NCBI RefSeq assembly: GCF_001949145.1
Contig: NW_019091402.1
Span: 1,320,648-1,384,647 of the forward strand
Length of the DNA: 64,000 bases
Direction of reading: 5' to 3'
DNA from: Acanthaster planci
Taxonomy: Eukaryota > Echinodermata > Asteroidea > Valvatida > Acanthasteridae
Both the position numbers and the translations under genes were made by a program. The notes below the pieces were generated by a model. It ran no database searches. It saw only the letters and a list, made by a program, of their open reading frames with translations, and was not told the origin of the DNA. Each line of letters begins with the position of its first letter. Position 1 is the stretch's first letter. Of this stretch, positions 58,959 through 64,000 are shown one piece after another.

Positions 58959-60181
58959 GTGTACATTAATGTAAATGTTTGTTATTTTTGTATATTTTTA
59001 TTCAGTTCCTGTAAGATTTGCTCACCTGTAACTTTTTATGTTTACTTAAATTTGTCTTTGTGCTTCGTGATTCTGAGCTTACAGGATAGAAGTCAACCTT
59101 TAGGCCAGCTGCACTGTCCTGTGCATATATCCCAATGAATTTGTAAAACTTCTCAGCAACCCAACGAACATCAGGTGTTGTGCATGTAGTGGTTTCTAAA
59201 AGTAACAGCGAACAATGCAAATGGCAAAATGACGTCAAGAACAGCTCATAAAAAGTGGCTGTCATATACAAATTGCACGGTGCATGCCCCAATTAGCGTC
59301 CATCTAGTTAAAGCACAGCCACCAACTTGGTCTTTGCAGGACGCCCCAATTACGTTTGAACTCCTCCCCAAACGAGGGTATTACATTTACGTGGATGATA
59401 ATATTCAAATCACTTGGAAAGGGAAAACATGAAAGTGAAATTAGGCTAGGACAGTCCTCCCAAATTCACAGAGACTTACACGATCAGATTTGGAGGATTT
59501 TTAAATAATTTTATTTCTCAGAATAACCTTTTAAAATTGATTTGTTTTCTTAATAGAATATTGAGACATTCATAATAACATTAATAAAAGAAAATTCAAT
59601 ATACAAAAGACTTTGGCGGGCCTAGTGAAGTTCTTGTCAAAAAAACTATTTGTACAAATGTTTTAACACCAATGCTCATAAATATAGGTAATAAAATTTG
59701 AATGGAACACCTAAATACATTGAACTTAAGAGGAATAGAATTAAAAGGAGAAAAAAATTAACACGTTGCCATTTACACACTGACTTGAAACAAAATGGGA
59801 AAGAATCTTCTCTACAAAACTGAATGGCCAAAAGATAACTTATTGTTTTCATTTTACAAATACTGCAGTGTGAAGTTATCCTTTTTGACTTTTTTTTTTA
59901 GCCAACTTATTGCAATTAAGAACGGGTAAATGATGCTTTAACTTCACTTACCCCAAAATTGGATACTGTTTTAAGAAACAATTATTGCAAATGCATGCAA
60001 AATATAAATAAAACTTCTTACAGTGAAATTCTATACAAAACCTTAAAAAGATGTATAGGTGAAGTTAGCCAGTTTCCCGTGCAAAATGTTGTTTATTTCC
60101 CCACAATAACTGCTACAAGAAAGATGGTGTAAAGCAGCTCACTCATGGAGTGATGAATTCAAAACTGTTGCAAAGCGCACC

Positions 60182-60308
60182 TATAGAGGCTTTACGTGGT
60201 AGCCATCTTGCGGGGCACAGCTTTTGTTCCACAGGATATGCACAAAGGAGGTTTCCCTGTGGAACAAAAGAGCTACCCTGTAAGATGGCTATCATGCAAA
60301 GCCTCTAT
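60182..60308. mobile_element. Palindromic MITE, copy D
   Basis: The most symmetrical copy: TATAGAGGCTTTACGTGGTA at the left and GATGGCTATCATGCAAAGCC then TCTATT at the right. The halves pair through GTTCCACAGG and CCTGTGGAAC. Confidence 0.9.
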
Positions 60309-61640
60309 TCTACTTTGTACACAGTTGGGCTGTGACTAATATTATGGCTATGGCTGATAATGGATACATGTGCCTTGGGAGGCCAGTGGCTAGGGGTTCT
60401 TTCCATATAAAACAGACACGTGTGCTGCCGACAGCCGTAGCCACGACTTTTGGACGTGTCTGTCCTGAGCCCAGCTGTCCAACAATGCAATGATACAGTT
60501 ATCTTTAAAGGGCCTTCTCTAAAATAAAAAAAAAATCTCATCTCTGGCATTTCCCTCTTTCCTTGATCCATTGTCACAACTTTACGGCTCAAACAAAAAC
60601 AATAGACTCTCAAAGGGTGGCTTTCTATGGTAGGGCGGCCATGTAAATCTTCTTACAGTGGCCTGATTTCAGCCTTTTTCCCCCATGATTTTCAATTACA
60701 AATTTGGACCAAACATAAGGAACCTTTTCCTGCATACTCAAAATTTCAGACAAGTGTCAGAGCCCACATACATCTTCAAGATGAAAAATGTCGAGGTCCC
60801 TGTCACCAAAATGGACTCTATACGTGGATTTGAGATTGGAAAACGGACGCTCCAAGCCTAAATGGAGCTGACATTTGAGAAATGGACACAAGCTACCCAC
60901 AATAATGTTCCTGGCATGAATCCTGCGATCTGTCTGGTGTGCCCATGCATAAAGCCTCAATAGCCCTATGTACCGATGACGTACAGCAGTGTTTATAGCA
61001 GTGTGTGGTTGGATAGAACAGGAGTCATCGGTGCATACACCCCCCCCCGCACACTGTTATCATAAGCGCACAGACTAATCCTATTGGACATCATAACTAG
61101 CACAGCATTCATGCGCACATTCTTTAGCTTGACGTGCACATGCATTTGGCAAATCACAACACCCTATTGGTCAATGAGTCACGTAAATCACGGGTACCAC
61201 CTGTCCACGAGTGTTGTGCCACCGCAGTAATGGCCTTCTAATTCTGACGGTCAAATTACACCCCGAGTGTGTTCACCTCTGAGTCCAAAAGGAAATTTTT
61301 GGGTAACCATCATTTTAAATCTTCCCAGGAATTACCGTCCACTACTGGAAATGGTGATATTGCACCTTGCACTTTTGTGATTGAATGTAACTTGTCCATC
61401 TGTCATTTCCCCTACTTGTGGCAAACAACGGCCATGTAAGTCGCACCAATAACCCCAGTGTATCCCATAATGCACTGCAGTAAATACGTTGGCATACCCA
61501 TGCATCATCTGTACATTGGGCTGCATATACAACATAGCATCACGCGAGACACCTCTGATATAACACAAGACTTGTTTAAAATTACTTCTAGTGTAAACAA
61601 ATAATATCGCTGGCATGTCAACTCTTTATGCAAGGTGCAT

Positions 61641-61720
61641 TGACGGAAATCAAGGGAACTTGACGGAAATCAAGGGAACTTGATGGAAATCATGGGATCT
61701 TGACGGAAATCAATGTAACA
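61641..61720. repeat. 20-bp tandem repeat, four copies
   Basis: Four adjacent 20-mers: TGACGGAAATCAAGGGAACT twice (identical), then TGATGGAAATCATGGGATCT, then TGACGGAAATCAATGTAACA. Confidence 0.95.
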
Positions 61721-64000
61721 GAAAGATCCTTTTGCTGAGTCTTGGGAATTTCTCCAAGTTGATTGCAGCCAGTGTTTGCAATTCTTGTCTTTCAAAAGCT
61801 AAAGCAAGGCTCACGAATCAAAAATCAGCTGGGACACCGTGCAACATGAGTGGATCCCTATCTAAACATAGGGTGAGCTCAGCAACAAGTGTGACCTTTT
61901 GAAGGGACAAATTCTGCAGAATTTGGCATGCTTCTGAACCAATCTTTACATAAACACTGTCTTGAAAAATGCCATGGAAAAAATGGAACACACAGTAAAA
62001 AATAACAGCAGTTTCAAATAAACGACAACAGTTGACACTTTTTGTGTCTAATGTAATAATGCTGGCAAAATTTCAAGAATCTTATTAGTTTTTTATCTCT
62101 ACACTTTTCACAACTGTCTTGGCAGTGACTATTACGAAGCTTTGAAATTTGCTGCAGACCTCAGGCTCCTCTGAGTGTACACCAATGCTTATCCCGTCGT
62201 TGTGAAGACCTGATTGTTGTATGGCTGAGGAACGTGCGATGTTCCAGACTAGTCCAACACTGTGTGTCATGACATGTCCAGTGGAACTGTGTTTCCAGAT
62301 ATTTCGAGATTTGAAATGCAGATTCAAAAAAACAGTTTCAATACCAAACACCATTCTTCTGGAACTGGCGGCGACAAGAGTCCTCCGAACTACCAATGGT
62401 TAATTTTTGACTAAAACCTGCCAAAGCTCCCCGGAAATGATTAAGCTCATCAAATTTGCTCAGTGTTCTGACAAATATGGTTGGCAGCGCTGCCAACAAA
62501 AAGGGTGCTGGGAATTTGGAGAAGATTCGGATTGGCCTTCCCGTTTGGTTGCGTCAGGCTAAAGAGACTGACAAGCCGGTGAGATCTTACGGGGAATGAC
62601 ACTGCATCTGTTCGGCTGAGAAATTCCAAGCAGTTGTCGTGGCACACATGGGCAGTGTCTAGTTGACAGCCGGTTAATGACTGGCATACCACTGGCAAAG
62701 CAGCAAAGAACCGTTCATGAATTTCACTCCTAGCATCTCTGTTGACATGGCGTGCACTTTTACACGTGACCAGCAGCAAAAACGCACGGTACAAAAAAGT
62801 GCATGAACTTGTAATACTACAAAGGCATAATACCTCATCGAGACTATACAATACTTGTACGAATTTCTCTCAATATGTACAATCGTTTGATACAAAATGC
62901 CAAATATTACTTGTCAAAAATTCCTTGGAATGTATTTGATTTGTGCCACATCAGGCAACAACAGCCAAAGCGTGTAAAGAAAAAACAGTACATTCAACGA
63001 TAAATGGTTCAACAGTTTTCTTCCACTGTGACAAAAAGTGCTTCATTTTTTTTTACAAACACTAAAACACCCAAAGGAGATACAGCCAACTTTGGCCGTG
63101 TCCACACTGCACACTTCAAGAGCCACCGCTAAATGCATGTTATTTGCAACAGTCAAACACATAGCCTTGTCCAAGGCAGTGTCAGTGGTTTTTTTTTTTG
63201 GAGGGAGATTATCAGGCCTGGCACTCAGGACCCACAGCAAACGAGCTGCCATGCACTATCACGGTGCACCAACCTTCGTATGGTATAGCTACAGGTGTAC
63301 TCTGGGAAATCCCATATACAGCACAGAGTATGTGGCACAATCGTGCATGTTACGCATGACCTGTTAGGTTATGGACTGGTCGTGGGGCATGTACATGTGA
63401 GTGTGAGTCGAAGCTATTGGCACACAACACATGCAAAAGGCAGGCAGACCAGACCCCTCTAAGTGGGTGCACGCACCGTTTACAGTAGGCTAGATTTACC
63501 CAACGCCTTGGTGAAGGGTATTGAAACCTGAACACATGCAGCTCCAGACTTAGACGTGGCCTCGTGTTGGCCGTGAACATTTGACAGACGTGTACGCACT
63601 TTGAAAAGCAACTGCGATATTTCAAGGGAACCACTTTAAAATTTTCACTGACACTGCAGTTTTTCTAAAAAATTAAAAATTCACGTGCTGTTTTCTTATC
63701 CTATTTCTTCAAAATCTACCTAATGCATGGAAATCCAACAGCAGCAACATGAATAGAAATGTACATGTATAACAGAAACCCATGTATCGAGGTAAACTTT
63801 GGAAACAAACACAATTGGCAGTGAACCATACTCAGAATACAAATCACATTGAAAAACTTCTGTCAATAGAGGGCAGCAAGCATCCTGGCCTCAGCCATGT
63901 GCAATGTACTGTTCCACGTTGCAGCCCTTCTGAACACTTACTTTTATTAAAAATAATGAACTCGACAAGACCACGCACACTGGCACCGTAGCTGTGGGGG

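Larger units (their letters stand above)
58975..64000. other. Right flank, no coding exon recognised
   Basis: Five kilobases without a frame that resembles a known protein. Contents I can name are the palindromic MITE (60182-60308) and the 20-bp tandem repeat (61641-61720). Minus-strand AATAAA signals occur around 59508. The stretch could be intergenic or the long 3' UTR of a minus-strand gene lying beyond the window. Confidence 0.5.

Noticed and set aside
62085-62851. Two minus-strand frames of 103 and 133 codons near the right edge
   Set aside because: No family resemblance, no good splice sites; consistent with chance in non-coding DNA.

Overview
This is animal nuclear DNA. Genes are split into short exons with GT-AG introns, and the spaces between exons hold SINE, MITE and minisatellite repeats. 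No bacterial operons, CRISPR arrays or plasmid features are present. Five protein genes can be rebuilt exon by exon with consistent reading phase: COX6C, GREB1, EIF3I, ARMC1 and MTFR1/2. Short introns, an ungapped match to vertebrate proteins at most exon joins, and repeat types common in marine invertebrates suggest an invertebrate deuterostome, most likely an echinoderm. The species cannot be fixed from the sequence.

Layout. 0-3.8 kb: COX6C (minus), two coding exons plus an upstream untranslated exon. Its introns and flanks hold a 32-bp minisatellite, a palindromic MITE, a large foldback element and the tail of a LINE. 4.5-35 kb: GREB1 (minus), 31 coding exons encoding about 2,065 residues, plus an untranslated first exon at 34.92 kb next to a perfect CRE-type palindrome. 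35-40.8 kb: intergenic DNA between the divergent GREB1 and EIF3I genes. It contains the remains of a two-exon integrase-core gene (minus, 38.3-39.2 kb) between AT-rich tracts. 40.87-48.15 kb: EIF3I (plus), nine coding exons, 327 residues. 48.2-53.2 kb: ARMC1 (minus), seven coding exons, 280 residues; a 354-base run of N falls in its second intron. 53.4-58.96 kb: MTFR1/MTFR2-like gene (plus), eight coding exons, 376 residues. 59-64 kb: no recognisable coding exon; repeats and possibly the 3' untranslated region of a gene beyond the edge.

Gene relations. ARMC1 and MTFR1 lie head to head, with first-exon splice donors only about 290 bp apart. They share a short CCAAT-rich promoter interval. The human orthologues are also neighbours, and their products are reported to act in one mitochondrial complex, so the pair looks like an old functional unit. 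EIF3I and ARMC1 are tail to tail, with opposing poly(A) signals about 45 bp apart. COX6C, ARMC1 and MTFR1 are mitochondrial. GREB1 is known in vertebrates as an oestrogen-induced gene and predicted glycosyltransferase; here it is a single gene, as expected before the vertebrate GREB1/GREB1L duplication.

The less ordinary observations are: two GREB1 introns whose 5' splice sites lie inside tandem repeats that copy the exon end; a spliced integrase-core relic; a dispersed palindromic MITE carrying CAAGATGGC boxes; a hAT-like MITE with near-perfect 8-bp target duplications; and two foldback elements in the probable ARMC1 3' UTR.
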